64,000 nt of DNA from Ornithobacterium rhinotracheale DSM 15997 (GCF_000265465.1 NC_018016.1:1183501-1247500), one strand, 5' to 3'. Counted from the stretch's first letter, positions 1 through 9,431 are shown. A program made the numbers and translations. The notes: generated from the sequence alone by a model not told the origin.

Positions 1-1136
1 TTAGCCCAGTTTACAGCATTGCCTAAATTGCCTGTTTTGCTATAACTCACAGCAATATAGTAAGCAATATCTCCTTTTTTGCTACCTGAAGCATCGTTAA
101 GTGCATCTTGGAACTTGCTAATTGCAGTTTTGTAATCTTTTCTAGAGAATGCTCTTGCCCCTTCAGCATAAGCTGAACCTGGCCCTGCACCCGCTTTAGC
201 TTGAGGAGAAGCTGTCTCTGTGGCTTGTGGATTTTTAAGTTTCCACAAGTATGCATATTGCTTGTCTAGGGCATCCATGATTGGAGTATCGTAACATTCT
301 TTTGAAGCCAACTCTTGGTATGAGCTGATGATCCAATCCATATCTTCTTTTTTAGCTTCAAATTCTTTCACATACATTGGTGCAATGTTATCACAAGTGG
401 TGTATTGAGATAAGATCCCCTCCATAGAGTCTTGGATTTCAAGGAAACTATCTTTTGCTGCTTGTGCATTTGCCATTGTTTGCTCCTCTGCTTTAGTCAG
501 CTTTTTATTTGGATCTACTGTTTGTAAACTGTCTAATTTCTCTGCTAATTTACCATACTCAGCTGAGCGTAGCTCGATGTTTTTCTCGGTTACTTCTTTT
601 GTTTTGAAGTAAACTTTCAAAGCTTCGTCAAATTGAAGTTCTCCTTCGTTTAACAACTCAAGTGCTGTGGTAAAGTAGTTCAACACAGTAGAGGTTGATA
701 ATTTTTCAGCGTTTTCAGAGGCGTTAAATAAGTTTTTATACTCTTCGTAAATCTCTTTTTTTGGCTTTAAATTATTTGCCAATTCGTAGTTGATGATTTC
801 TCCTCTCCAATAAGCTGGCTTATCATTTGGGAAAGCAGCAATTCTTTTCTGCAATAAATTAACTATCTCTTGTGCGTATTTTTGTCTTTCGGCGTCACTA
901 GCGGCGTTTTGTGCCAATTCATCTAAAATAGTTTCACCAAAAATATAATAATTCACTTTTTTTCCAGGGCATTTCTCCAAAGCCTCTTGCAAAACAGGAT
1001 ATGCTTCAGTGTAGCCTTTCTTCTGCACTAATTGGTTTAGTTTAATTTCATAAGCATCACAGTTCTGAGCCTGCACTCCCTGCAAACCAAAGAAAAGCAC
1101 TGCGGCACTTATTGATAATAATTTTTTCATTTTCAT
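1..1136 (-). CDS. TPR-like secreted protein, C-terminus cut by window edge
   Basis: Leftward reading frame open from 1136 to the first base, so the C-terminus lies outside the window. It begins MKMKKLLSIS with a Sec signal peptide ending ...QGVQAQ (cleavage expected after AQA/Q). The body is helical and rich in Ala, Lys and Glu. The part near the window edge (..YAEGARAFSRKDYKTAIAKF..) has the typical spacing of a tetratricopeptide repeat, so this is probably a periplasmic or outer-membrane-associated TPR protein. A second in-frame ATG lies 6 nt downstream. It sits 21 bp after the outer-membrane protein gene on the same strand, so both are probably one operon. Specific function unknown. Confidence 0.75.
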   Translation of the reverse strand, partial: MKMKKLLSISAAVLFFGLQGVQAQNCDAYEIKLNQLVQKKGYTEAYPVLQEALEKCPGKKVNYYIFGETILDELAQNAASDAERQKYAQEIVNLLQKRIAAFPNDKPAYWRGEIINYELANNLKPKKEIYEEYKNLFNASENAEKLSTSTVLNYFTTALELLNEGELQFDEALKVYFKTKEVTEKNIELRSAEYGKLAEKLDSLQTVDPNKKLTKAEEQTMANAQAAKDSFLEIQDSMEGILSQYTTCDNIAPMYVKEFEAKKEDMDWIISSYQELASKECYDTPIMDALDKQYAYLWKLKNPQATETASPQAKAGAGPGSAYAEGARAFSRKDYKTAISKFQDALNDASGSKKGDIAYYIAVSYSKTGNLGNAVNWA

Positions 1137-1157
1137 ATCTTTTTTTGGTTAATATTA

Positions 1158-2417
1158 CTAGTTGTATTTTCTTCTTTGGAACCAATTGTCGTTAAGCGTA
1201 AAGCTTAATTTCACATTGGCAAAATTTTCTTTTATTAAATTATTTTTAGTTGTTCCTTGTTGTCCAAGTTGCACGCCAATGTTGATTTCAGACGGATCCG
1301 ACGCCTTCCCGACTGGTAAGCCTATCCCAAAAGCCATACCATATTTTTCGATATCGGTGCCGTTTATGCTGATTGGAGTCTTTTCATAAAAGGCTCCTGC
1401 ACGGTAAGTTGTGCGTGCAAAATAGTTTTTATAGCTATTGATGTTAGGGATAACATAACCTCCCAAAACGGCTTTAAATCTATTGTTTAGCTTTAAATTA
1501 TCAAAGCGAAGCTCGTATTTAGACATTTGAGTCCAATCCACTTGCGCTGCAATGTTCCAGCGGAAATCTTCTCCCAAACTCACGCCAAAACCTATGTTTT
1601 GAGGAACCTTTACTTTCGCATCACTTTTTTGTTCAAATACGATTTGCTTATCGTATTGGCTTCCCGTTGGCGAAATTCCATAATTTTGAATGCTATATTC
1701 CTGCTCTGAGTTCAATTCGTTGCCGATGGTGTAGTTTAAACCTATGCTAAATCGCTTGGTTTCACGAAATCTTTTTGTATAAAAAGCACCTCCCGTAAAG
1801 GAAAAACCTGTAATTCTATTTCGATTTTCGACCTCTGTTAAAAGCAAATTCCCTTGGTTTCCGTGGATTTCTGTTTTATTCAAATTTCCAAACAGATATC
1901 CTGCTTTTACACCTACTGCAAAGTTTTGATTTATGTTATAGGAAGTAAAAAACTGCAAACTATTGATGTCGCCATCTCCGTTGAATGCGTTGTAACTGTT
2001 TTTTCCTACAACCTTATTGTCATACCCCAACGAGTAAAGCGGCTGAAAAGCAACTCCTCCTCGGAATTTAGCCCCCATTGGGAATGCCAAACTCAATTGA
2101 GACATGTAAGCCGTACTGCGTTGAGCCTTGTCTGCACCATCATTAAATTCCGAAGCATTAAGGGTACCTTCGAAATTAAAACTAGTGTAGTTTAGATTAA
2201 TGTTCGCCGCAGGGTTCATAAAATTTGCCTGCGAGCCATAAGTGGAAAGATACGAAGAGTACACCCCGCCCATTCCAAAAGTTGCCGCATTATTGCTCTG
2301 TCTATTCTCTCCCATTCCAAATGAAGAGTATGGCGAAACAGCTGTTTTCTGTGCCATCGTAGGCACTACACCTGCTGCCAATAATACAGCATATAATATA
2401 CTTTTTGTTTTAATCAT
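1158..2417 (-). CDS. Outer-membrane beta-barrel protein
   Basis: A 419-aa protein with an N-terminal signal peptide (..VVPTMAQ) followed by a Gly/Asn/Tyr-rich sequence of alternating hydrophobic residues ending in an aromatic-rich segment, as in FadL/PorV-type outer-membrane barrels of Bacteroidota. Motifs such as PYSSFGMG and MNPAANINL at the mature N-terminus are typical of the flavobacterial FadL-like family. It is transcribed leftward together with the TPR protein downstream. The transported substrate cannot be inferred; a purely structural role in envelope biogenesis is equally possible. Confidence 0.7.
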   Translation of the reverse strand: MIKTKSILYAVLLAAGVVPTMAQKTAVSPYSSFGMGENRQSNNAATFGMGGVYSSYLSTYGSQANFMNPAANINLNYTSFNFEGTLNASEFNDGADKAQRSTAYMSQLSLAFPMGAKFRGGVAFQPLYSLGYDNKVVGKNSYNAFNGDGDINSLQFFTSYNINQNFAVGVKAGYLFGNLNKTEIHGNQGNLLLTEVENRNRITGFSFTGGAFYTKRFRETKRFSIGLNYTIGNELNSEQEYSIQNYGISPTGSQYDKQIVFEQKSDAKVKVPQNIGFGVSLGEDFRWNIAAQVDWTQMSKYELRFDNLKLNNRFKAVLGGYVIPNINSYKNYFARTTYRAGAFYEKTPISINGTDIEKYGMAFGIGLPVGKASDPSEINIGVQLGQQGTTKNNLIKENFANVKLSFTLNDNWFQRRKYN

Positions 2418-2448
2418 TCAGCGCTTGAATATGAATTAATAATCTCTG

Positions 2449-2456
2449 CAAAGATG
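2449..2456 (-). promoter_or_regulatory. Probable -7 box of the outer-membrane protein gene
   Basis: On the minus strand this reads CATCTTTG, one mismatch from the Bacteroidota -7 consensus TAnnTTTG. It lies about 32 bp before the ATG at 2417. Confidence 0.4.
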
Positions 2457-2629
2457 ATAATTAATCGCTTAAATTAAAAATAGAATATGCCCTAAGTCTG
2501 TTAAATTCTCTAAAAAAACTCCGCAAAGTGAGCGTTTTACGGGAAAAACAAATCGTTTTTACTTAGTTTTAATCCCGAAAAAACTTTTTTATCAAGGCAA
2601 AAGATTTCGAATTTCAGATTGATATTTAA

Positions 2630-2637
2630 TACTTTTG
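2630..2637 (+). promoter_or_regulatory. -7 promoter box of xth
   Basis: TACTTTTG matches TAnnTTTG exactly and ends 17 bp before the xth ATG, giving a leader of roughly 10-12 nt. Confidence 0.55.
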
Positions 2638-2654
2638 CATTCTAAAATTCAGAT

Positions 2655-3416
2655 ATGAAAATAATATCTTATAATGTAAATGGAATCCGTGCTGCCATCA
2701 AAAAAGGCTTTATTGAATGGCTTTCTCAAACGAATCCCGATGTGATTTGCCTTCAAGAAGTTAAGGCACTCGAGGAGCAAGTGGATTTAGAGGAAATCAA
2801 GCAAATGGGCTATCAAGTATTTTGGAACGCGGCTGACAAAAAAGGCTATAGTGGCGTGGCGATTTTTTCTAAAATTCCGCCCAAAAGTGTTGAATGCGAC
2901 ACTGGAGTGGCTCATCTTGATGGCGAGGGACGCGTAATCCGTGCGGATTTCGAAGACTTTTCTGTAATTTCGCTGTATTTGCCAAGTGGCACTAATATCG
3001 ACAGGTTGGATTTCAAACTTCAGTTTTGTGATGAGTTTTCTAATTACATTCACGATTTAGAAAAAAAATATAACAAATTGATTATTTGTGGCGATTACAA
3101 CATCTGTCATGAGGCGATTGATATTCACGATCCCGTTCGCTTGAAAAATGTTTCTGGATTCTTGCCCGTTGAACGCGAATGGATGACGCATTACATGAAT
3201 TACTGCAACCTAGTAGATGCTTTTCGTGAATTTAACAACCAGCCGGGGCAATATACTTGGTGGAGCTACCGCGCCAATGCTAAACAAAACAACAAGGGCT
3301 GGAGAATTGATTACCACATGGTAACAGAAAATTTAAAATCTAAACTTAAACGCAGCGTAATTTTACCAGAAGTAAATTTTTCAGACCACTGCCCCATTTT
3401 ACTAGAAGTAGAATAA
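2655..3416 (+). CDS. xth: Exodeoxyribonuclease III
   Basis: A 253-aa exonuclease III / AP endonuclease of the exonuclease-endonuclease-phosphatase fold; it incises DNA 5' of abasic sites in base excision repair. Visible motifs: N-terminal ..ISYNVNGIRAA.. (metal-binding Asn), ICLQEVK (catalytic Glu), CGDYNICH (Asp/Asn), WRIDYHMV and the C-terminal ..SDHCPILLE.. Asp-His pair. Full length for the family. It has its own TAnnTTTG promoter and ends at a strong terminator hairpin, so it is monocistronic. Confidence 0.95.
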   Translation: MKIISYNVNGIRAAIKKGFIEWLSQTNPDVICLQEVKALEEQVDLEEIKQMGYQVFWNAADKKGYSGVAIFSKIPPKSVECDTGVAHLDGEGRVIRADFEDFSVISLYLPSGTNIDRLDFKLQFCDEFSNYIHDLEKKYNKLIICGDYNICHEAIDIHDPVRLKNVSGFLPVEREWMTHYMNYCNLVDAFREFNNQPGQYTWWSYRANAKQNNKGWRIDYHMVTENLKSKLKRSVILPEVNFSDHCPILLEVE

Positions 3417-3430
3417 AAAGCACAAAAAAA

Positions 3431-3459
3431 GGGAATTTTCAGAAAATTCCCTTTTTTTT
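3431..3459. terminator. Rho-independent terminator (bidirectional)
   Basis: GGGAATTTT/AAAATTCCC stem with a 3-4 nt loop, flanked by A7 on the left and T8 on the right. It lies between the convergent xth and DUF4270 genes and can serve both. Confidence 0.85.
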
Positions 3460-3481
3460 ATATTTCAGCAATATCGATTTC

Positions 3482-5122
3482 TTATGGATTTGTATACGAA
3501 ACTTCAATTTTCAAGTTTGCATTATTCAAAATCACTCGATACGGATTGTAAATATTGTTGCTGGCATTATAAGCCGAAGGCATAAAAAATACTTGCCCCG
3601 CTGGTGCTGGATAATCACCAAGCATTAAACGTAAATCATCTTTAGGCTCTCCTTTTTCTACAATATTTTTCAAGAATTGAGTAATTCTTAATTTATACTC
3701 ATTTTTGCCTTTGTCATACGCATGACTAATTGTTCTAAATGGGAAAACTGCATAATCTGCCAAAACTCTTTTTTGCGTATCATTGTACAGATATAAGTAC
3801 TGTGGCAATGGAAGATTTCCTTGCGCCACCAAGTTAGGAGAGAATGTAATAACAGCGTCTGTAATCGCGATATGCTCTTCGTTAAATTTCTTACGAAGCG
3901 CCTCAATTTGTTGCCCATCTAGAGACAATCTCACACTATTCCCTCCCATACCTGAAAGGAACAATTTCTCTGGAGATAATGTAGCCCCTGCATTAGACAC
4001 CTGAATCTGATTTACAGCATAATACCCCATATCATTAATGTTTTGAGAGCCCATTATGAATTCATAAGAAGCACTCAAACGCTTAGGATTTGAATGCACT
4101 GTGCACCCTTCCTCATCATCATCTATATTGTTATTATTTTGATCTTTAAACCTAGGATTGTCATAACTAAAGAACATCAAAACTTTCGCCTTGGTAGGAT
4201 CAAAATTAAATATAAATCCATTATCGCTATCTGTACTAATTTTTATACCATTCATTACATTATTTAAGAAGGTAATTTGATCCGAACCATTATTCGGTTG
4301 TTTTACAAATAATGTTTCCAAAGTGTTTTCTAGCCCATCTAGCCTCACTCTATAAGACGGGATACTTTCTGAGGAAACCTCTTTTGCTAATTTATATTTA
4401 CTATTTTCTCGTGGCGAAACAATGGTTTTTCTTATCCAAGCCGTATTATCAATGGTTTTCTCCCCTAAAAGAGCTCCCGTTGCAAATCCTTTATCAGACA
4501 TTAAAGATTGCTTAATCGTTCCCATATTCTCGGTCACCAGATGCACTTGCAAGTTTATTTTCTCATTTGTATTCCCGTAGAGAGAATCCACCTTAAACTT
4601 AACTGAACGATGATAGGTATAAGCCGTATCTTTCACCGAGCAAACTCCATCTACCTTGTTTAAAGTATAAGTTGTATGTACCAATTTCTCGCGCACAGCA
4701 AGCGTATCTTTTTTAGCAAAAGCCGCTACGGGCAACACGAGAACAACTGAATCCACTTTAGCGTTCTGACCAAAAGTAGGGTTTAACGCACTTAAACGCA
4801 ATTGGCTGTAAAAAGAAGCCTGTGTTTTCCCAAAAATGGGCTCGCTATACACCCCCACACTTGCTCCGCTCACACCTCCATGAACAGTTCCTCTATCTCT
4901 TGGGATTTGAAAAATCACTTGAGAGATGGCTTTTCCAGAAGCTACTGGCTCTGGCGATAGATTGGTAGCAGAAAGTGAAACTTCTGTGCTTTGAGTTTGG
5001 ATTGCGCTGCTAGACAAGATATTTGCCCCCACAGGATTGTCTCCCTGCTCACAGCTCCCAAATATAAAGAACCCAGCCAACAAAAAAGCGAATTCTTTAA
5101 GTTTTAAAAATTTATTTTTCAT
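3482..5122 (-). CDS. DUF4270 family lipoprotein
   Basis: Predicted outer-membrane-anchored lipoprotein of about 546 aa. The start chosen (5122) gives MKNKFLKLKEFAFLLAGF with a lipobox ..FIFGSC; the reading frame is open further upstream but that extension has no signal character and runs into the preceding gene. The rest is beta-rich (..VDSVVLVLPV.., ..YNPYRVILNN..) and matches the Bacteroidota DUF4270 family, which has no assigned biochemical role. It starts 4 bp after the stop of the GT5 protein; this pair next to panC is a common flavobacterial arrangement and suggests a shared operon. Confidence 0.8.
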   Translation of the reverse strand: MKNKFLKLKEFAFLLAGFFIFGSCEQGDNPVGANILSSSAIQTQSTEVSLSATNLSPEPVASGKAISQVIFQIPRDRGTVHGGVSGASVGVYSEPIFGKTQASFYSQLRLSALNPTFGQNAKVDSVVLVLPVAAFAKKDTLAVREKLVHTTYTLNKVDGVCSVKDTAYTYHRSVKFKVDSLYGNTNEKINLQVHLVTENMGTIKQSLMSDKGFATGALLGEKTIDNTAWIRKTIVSPRENSKYKLAKEVSSESIPSYRVRLDGLENTLETLFVKQPNNGSDQITFLNNVMNGIKISTDSDNGFIFNFDPTKAKVLMFFSYDNPRFKDQNNNNIDDDEEGCTVHSNPKRLSASYEFIMGSQNINDMGYYAVNQIQVSNAGATLSPEKLFLSGMGGNSVRLSLDGQQIEALRKKFNEEHIAITDAVITFSPNLVAQGNLPLPQYLYLYNDTQKRVLADYAVFPFRTISHAYDKGKNEYKLRITQFLKNIVEKGEPKDDLRLMLGDYPAPAGQVFFMPSAYNASNNIYNPYRVILNNANLKIEVSYTNP

Positions 5123-5126
5123 GTAT

Positions 5127-5933
5127 TTATTCTTCGTCTTCTTTACCCTCAATAATTTCGGCATACAGCTCTCTAAGCGGCAGTTCTCTATCAAAGGCTT
5201 TAAAGAGTTTTTTGGTAGATTGGATATATTCTTTCACCTCCTCTGGGATCACCTCATCGCCCTGAATCACAAGGTCTGAGTGATCGATTCCAAGTTTTAA
5301 AAGATTATTAAAGTTTGGTTTTTCTAAATGCTTATATGCTTTTTTAGCAATTTTATCGAAAGCAACTTTATCCACAACATCGCTACTCAATTCCCCGCTG
5401 AATGGATTGTCAAAAACTGAATATACCATCTTCACATCTTTAAAGAAAGCATCATCGGAATAATATTTCTTTAAATAAAGTGGCAAGAAAGAAGACATCC
5501 AGCCTTGTGCATGAATGATGTCTGGTTTCCAATTCAGTTTTTTTACCGTTTCTAGAATCCCTTTAGTAAAGAAAATGGCTCTCTCGTCGTTGTTTTCAAA
5601 GAAATCACCTGTTTCTTCGTCTGCATAAATCCCTTTGTGTTTAAAATAGTCATCGTTATCGATGAAGTACACTTGCATTTTCTCATTTGGGAGCGATGCC
5701 ACTTTGATGATTAACGGCTGGTCTAAATCATTGATAATAATGTTCATCCCAGAAAGGCGAATCACCTCGTGCAATTGGTGTCTTCGCTCATTGATCACTC
5801 CAAATTTTGGCATAAAAATCCTAACATCATTTCCCTCTTCGTTTGCCATCTTTGGCAATTCCAAGGCTGCGTTGGACAAAGTGTTTTCTGGAGTATACGG
5901 GTTTAGCTCTGTAGAAACGTATAAAATGCGCAT
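5127..5933 (-). CDS. Glycogen/starch-synthase-like GT5 N-terminal domain protein
   Basis: A 268-aa cytosolic protein that corresponds only to the N-terminal Rossmann half of glycogen synthase (GT5 family): MRILYVSTELNPYTPENTLS.. aligns with the sugar-nucleotide-binding start of GlgA, and ..PDIIHAQGWMSSFLP.. with the DxxHxHDW-like region. The C-terminal GT-B half is missing, as is usual for the short flavobacterial paralogue next to panC. Whether it still transfers glucose is doubtful; a regulatory or binding role is possible. The sequence ends in an acidic tail (..EGKEDEE). Confidence 0.8.
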   Translation of the reverse strand: MRILYVSTELNPYTPENTLSNAALELPKMANEEGNDVRIFMPKFGVINERRHQLHEVIRLSGMNIIINDLDQPLIIKVASLPNEKMQVYFIDNDDYFKHKGIYADEETGDFFENNDERAIFFTKGILETVKKLNWKPDIIHAQGWMSSFLPLYLKKYYSDDAFFKDVKMVYSVFDNPFSGELSSDVVDKVAFDKIAKKAYKHLEKPNFNNLLKLGIDHSDLVIQGDEVIPEEVKEYIQSTKKLFKAFDRELPLRELYAEIIEGKEDEE

Positions 5934-5984
5934 AATTTTGTGTTTTTTATTTCCTTAAAAAAATATTTTACAGGAGAATATATG

Positions 5985-5992
5985 CAAAAATA
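5985..5992 (-). promoter_or_regulatory. -7 promoter box of the GT5-DUF4270 operon
   Basis: On the minus strand TATTTTTG, an exact TAnnTTTG match, about 52 bp before the ATG at 5933. Confidence 0.5.
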
Positions 5993-6024
5993 CAAATTTT
6001 CATTGAAATTTAAGTTTATAAATG

Positions 6025-6032
6025 TAGCTTTG
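6025..6032 (+). promoter_or_regulatory. -7 promoter box of panC
   Basis: TAGCTTTG, exact TAnnTTTG match, 31 bp upstream of the panC ATG. Divergent with the GT5 promoter 33 bp away. Confidence 0.55.
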
Positions 6033-6063
6033 CCCGATTTTAATAAAGTTTTAAACTTTTAAC

Positions 6064-6906
6064 ATGAGAAAAATCTACACCACTCAGGAGATGAAAAACT
6101 GGGTAGAAAGCCAGCGAAAACAAAATAAAAGCATCGGCTTTGTTCCCACAATGGGTGCGCTACACGCAGGGCACCTTTCCCTCATCAAGCAAGGTAAAGC
6201 AGACAACGATGTTTGTGTAGCTTCGGTTTTTGTAAACCCTACGCAGTTCAATAATCCAGAAGATTTAGAAAAATACCCAAGGCACCCAGAAAAAGACGCC
6301 GAACTACTCGAAAGCGTGAATTGCGATGCGGTGTTTTTTCCTACGGTAGAAGACATTTATCCCGAAGGCGAAAAATCAGAATCTTTTGATTTCAATGGAC
6401 TTGAAAATCAAATGGAGGGCAAGTTCCGTCCGGGGCATTTTGATGGCGTAGGCACCATCGTGAATAAATTTTTTGAAATCATTCAGCCCAATTGTGCTTA
6501 TTTTGGCGAAAAAGATTTTCAGCAATTACGCATCATTCAAACGATGGTCGAGAAGAAAGGGCACCACATCAAAATCGTGCCAATGCCTATATTTAGGGAA
6601 TACGACGGGCTGGCAATGAGCTCTCGCAATCAGCGATTAACCCCTGAATTTAGAGATGCTTCTCCTATAATTTTCAAAATATTAAAAGAAGTAAATTCGC
6701 TCAAAAACGAGTTTTCGCCCCAAGAGGTAAAACAAAGGGTAGAAGAACTCTTTGCTCAAACGGATTTGGAATTGGAATATTTTGTAATCTGTAATGAGGA
6801 AACGCTCCACGAAATCAGCACTTGGAACGATAGTAAAAACATTCGCGCCTTTGTAGCAGCATACGCAGGAGATATCCGTTTAATCGATAATTTAAAAATC
6901 GATTAA
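6064..6906 (+). CDS. panC: Pantothenate synthetase
   Basis: A 280-aa enzyme that ligates pantoate to beta-alanine with ATP (pantothenate/CoA pathway). Class I tRNA-synthetase-like motifs are intact: VPTMGALHAGHLSLI (HxGH), VNPTQFN, ..FRPGHFDGVGTIVNKFF.., ..YFGEKDFQQLRII.. and ..MSSRNQRL (KMSK-like). Normal length. Followed 188 bp later by panD on the same strand, but separated from it by a terminator and a second promoter. Confidence 0.97.
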   Translation: MRKIYTTQEMKNWVESQRKQNKSIGFVPTMGALHAGHLSLIKQGKADNDVCVASVFVNPTQFNNPEDLEKYPRHPEKDAELLESVNCDAVFFPTVEDIYPEGEKSESFDFNGLENQMEGKFRPGHFDGVGTIVNKFFEIIQPNCAYFGEKDFQQLRIIQTMVEKKGHHIKIVPMPIFREYDGLAMSSRNQRLTPEFRDASPIIFKILKEVNSLKNEFSPQEVKQRVEELFAQTDLELEYFVICNEETLHEISTWNDSKNIRAFVAAYAGDIRLIDNLKID

Positions 6907-6930
6907 ATTCAATTTTTAAAAATTAAAAAG

Positions 6931-6964
6931 CGTGTTTCTTTTAATTTAGAAGCACGTTTTTTTT
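6931..6964 (+). terminator. Terminator of panC
   Basis: CGTGTTTCT pairs with AGAAGCACG (one G-T pair) around an 8-nt loop and is followed by a run of eight T. Confidence 0.8.
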
Positions 6965-7081
6965 ATATTTTAAAATGGAGAAAAACATTCAAAATATCGA
7001 TTTTCAATTATTTATAAATCTAAAACCACCCCTCACTGCAAATGCTTTTAAATTAAATAAGTGCATAATAATTATTTGATT

Positions 7082-7089
7082 TATCTTTG
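7082..7089 (+). promoter_or_regulatory. -7 promoter box of panD
   Basis: TATCTTTG, exact TAnnTTTG match. It ends only 5 bp before the ATG at 7095, so transcription from it would begin at or next to that codon. Confidence 0.55.
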
Positions 7090-7094
7090 CGCCC

Positions 7095-7445
7095 ATGTTA
7101 CTTAATATGTTTAAATCTAAAATCCACCGCGTTACTGTAACGGGGGCGGAGCTCAACTACATCGGGAGCATCACAATAGATCAAGATTTGGTAGATGCAG
7201 CTAACATGTTGGAGGGCGAAAAAGTACAAATTGTAAACATAAACAACGGCGAACGCCTTGAGACTTATATCATTTGTGGCGAGCGTGGCTCCGGCGAAAT
7301 CGTACTGAATGGTCCTGCAGCAAGAAAGGTGCAAAAAGGCGATCAAGTCATCATTATCGCTTATGCGCAAATGACTGAAGAGGAGGCTAGAAACTTTCAA
7401 CCCACGGTGATTTTCCCTAACGAAAAAACGAATTTACTGAAATAG
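7095..7445 (+). CDS. panD: Aspartate 1-decarboxylase precursor
   Basis: A 116-aa proenzyme that makes beta-alanine for PanC. It self-cleaves at a Gly-Ser bond to generate a pyruvoyl group: here ..[10 protein letters not shown].., with Gly24-Ser25 when counted from 7095, matching the E. coli numbering. [12 protein letters not shown], the Tyr in ..[11 protein letters not shown].. and ..[19 protein letters not shown].. are conserved. An internal ATG at 7107 (MFKSKIH..) is the alternative start and fits better if the promoter at 7082-7089 is used with a leader. Eight bp precede the next gene, so they are co-transcribed. Confidence 0.95.
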   Translation: MLLNMFKSKIHRVTVTGAELNYIGSITIDQDLVDAANMLEGEKVQIVNINNGERLETYIICGERGSGEIVLNGPAARKVQKGDQVIIIAYAQMTEEEARNFQPTVIFPNEKTNLLK

Positions 7446-7452
7446 TTTTTTC

Positions 7453-8442
7453 ATGAGCAAACGACTAAAAACTACGCTCACGCTTTTGGTATCTATTCTT
7501 TTGGCGATTGCTCTAATTGCTTATTCGCTCTCGGGAATAGATTTTGACCAAACGATGGATTCGCTACGCCAGGCAAATTATTTCTGGATTGGGGTTTCGG
7601 TTGTATTGGGCATTATGGCGTATTGGTTCCGCAGCCAGCGTTGGCAATTGCTTCTGGAGCCAATGGGCTATCAAGTCACTGCCAAGCGTTCTTTTATTGC
7701 AGTTTGTATGAATTATTTTTGGAATCTATTGATTCCACGCTCAGGCGAAATTGCACGATGCACCTCTCTATACGCTCTAGACAAAACACCTGTAGACAAA
7801 TCCTTTGGTACCGTAATCAGTGAGCGTGTGATTGATATGCTTTGCTTAATGTTTATCGCTTTGATGGCGGTCGTTACCAATATCGATTTAATTAAAAGAC
7901 TCATGAGCGAAGTGCTCATCACTCGCGACAAAGCAGGCGACACTGGAAGCTCTCTCAAATTATATATTTTCGGAGGCACCCTTACGCTCATTATCATATT
8001 GCTATACGCTTTTAGAAATAGAATTAAAAAATTAAGCTTTTACCCTAAAATCCGAGAATTCATCTATGGAATTCAACAGGGATTAAAAACGATTTTTCAA
8101 TTAAAGAGAAAAAAAGAATTCATCGTCTACACGCTTTTGATTTGGATCTTTTATTTCTTCATGACTTATGTGGTCGTTTTTGCGTTACCCGAAACCGAGC
8201 ATTTGGGCATTGCCGATGGATTCTACCTCCTGCTTGTGGGGGGCATCGGCATGGTAATTCCTGCTAGTGGTGGCATTGGAGCATACCATTCTGCAATGCG
8301 ACTAGGATTTATCGTACTAGGCTTTTCTAAAGAAGTGGGGGTAACATTCGCTTTTTTGGTGCACACTCCACATACTTTAATCGCACTAGGATTAGGTTTA
8401 ATTTCTTTTGTATTAGCTTATTTTGATAAGAAAGTATCGTAA
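7453..8442 (+). CDS. Flippase-like integral membrane protein (UPF0104 / LPG synthase TM family)
   Basis: A 329-aa polytopic inner-membrane protein with about eight hydrophobic helices, beginning TTLTLLVSILLAIALIAY. Family motifs ..NYFWNLLIPRSGEIARC.. and ..GGIGMVIPASGGIGAYH.. identify the lysylphosphatidylglycerol-synthase-TM / UPF0104 group, proposed to move lipids or be glycan-lipid flippase-like. No soluble synthetase domain is present, so aminoacylation of lipids is unlikely. In an operon with panD (8-bp gap). The IS30 transposase ends 14 bp downstream on the other strand. Confidence 0.8.
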   Translation: MSKRLKTTLTLLVSILLAIALIAYSLSGIDFDQTMDSLRQANYFWIGVSVVLGIMAYWFRSQRWQLLLEPMGYQVTAKRSFIAVCMNYFWNLLIPRSGEIARCTSLYALDKTPVDKSFGTVISERVIDMLCLMFIALMAVVTNIDLIKRLMSEVLITRDKAGDTGSSLKLYIFGGTLTLIIILLYAFRNRIKKLSFYPKIREFIYGIQQGLKTIFQLKRKKEFIVYTLLIWIFYFFMTYVVVFALPETEHLGIADGFYLLLVGGIGMVIPASGGIGAYHSAMRLGFIVLGFSKEVGVTFAFLVHTPHTLIALGLGLISFVLAYFDKKVS

Positions 8443-8456
8443 CTTAAAAGCTAGAT

Positions 8457-9431
8457 TCAAGCACTAAATGCAACATTTTCCACAAATGTATAAAAAACAT
8501 CACGAGGCTTGCAAAACTTTAACACTTTAAACGGTCTATCGTTTATCTCTTTTTGCACCGATTTCAGATTATTAGCGGTACTTTTTGTGACTGCTGAACC
8601 TTTTTTTACATATTGTCTTATTAATTTATTCATATGCTCAATTTGTCCCTTTTGCCAACTAGAATATGGATTTGTAAAATAAATCTTTGCTTGCAGTTTC
8701 TTTGCCACTATCTCATGACTTGCAAACTCTAGCCCATTATCCACGGTTATTGATTTTACAACTTTCTTGTATGGAAGTAACACATCAATAATAGCACTAG
8801 CGACCACATCAGCCGTTTTATTTGGTATATACCTCACAAATAAAAACCTTGATACTCTTTCCGTAAGTGTCAGCAAATAACCCTTATGATTTTTGCCCTC
8901 TATCAAATCACCCTCCCAGTGTCCGAACTCTTTTCTATCATTCACAACTTGAGGTCTCTCATCTATACTTGTACGGTTTTTTATCTTCCCAACAGATTTT
9001 GACACTTGCGCCTTTCTCTTTTTCAAAGCGTGACGGCAATACTTATACAAATAACCTCCCTTTCGCTTATCCTCTCTTATATATTGGTAAATCCTCTCAA
9101 CTGATACCATTTCCAGTCCCAGGCTTTTACAATAACCGACTATTTGGAGCGGTGAATATCTTTTATACAAAAATTGTCTTACTCTTTTCTCAATTTCTTT
9201 TGTGAACCTTCTATAACGCAAAAAACGCTCTTTCTTTTCAGAATAGAGCGTCTGTGCTGTCTTTGCTTTATATTTTCCTTTTTTCGTTCGGTTCCTCTTT
9301 ACCTCCCTGCTTATAGTAGATTTATCCCTTTTCAGTTCACGAGCTATTTTCGAGATAGACCAGCCAGCTTTTAAATAAGCCTCTATCATCGCCCTATCGT
9401 GCAAGTCCAAATGCTTAAATCTCCGTGCCAT
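8457..9431 (-). CDS. IS30-family transposase
   Basis: A 324-aa DDE transposase, full length. The N-terminal HTH region reads ..RAMIEAYLKAGWSISKIA.. and ..RDKSTISREVKRN... The catalytic core has GHWEGDLIEG (first Asp), ITVDNGLEFASHE (second Asp) and WQKGQIEHMNKLIRQY (Glu), so it looks active. The ATG overlaps the stop of the upstream 112-aa gene as TAATG, which implies translational coupling. It lies tail to tail with the flippase-like gene. Confidence 0.95.
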   Translation of the reverse strand: MARRFKHLDLHDRAMIEAYLKAGWSISKIARELKRDKSTISREVKRNRTKKGKYKAKTAQTLYSEKKERFLRYRRFTKEIEKRVRQFLYKRYSPLQIVGYCKSLGLEMVSVERIYQYIREDKRKGGYLYKYCRHALKKRKAQVSKSVGKIKNRTSIDERPQVVNDRKEFGHWEGDLIEGKNHKGYLLTLTERVSRFLFVRYIPNKTADVVASAIIDVLLPYKKVVKSITVDNGLEFASHEIVAKKLQAKIYFTNPYSSWQKGQIEHMNKLIRQYVKKGSAVTKSTANNLKSVQKEINDRPFKVLKFCKPRDVFYTFVENVAFSA

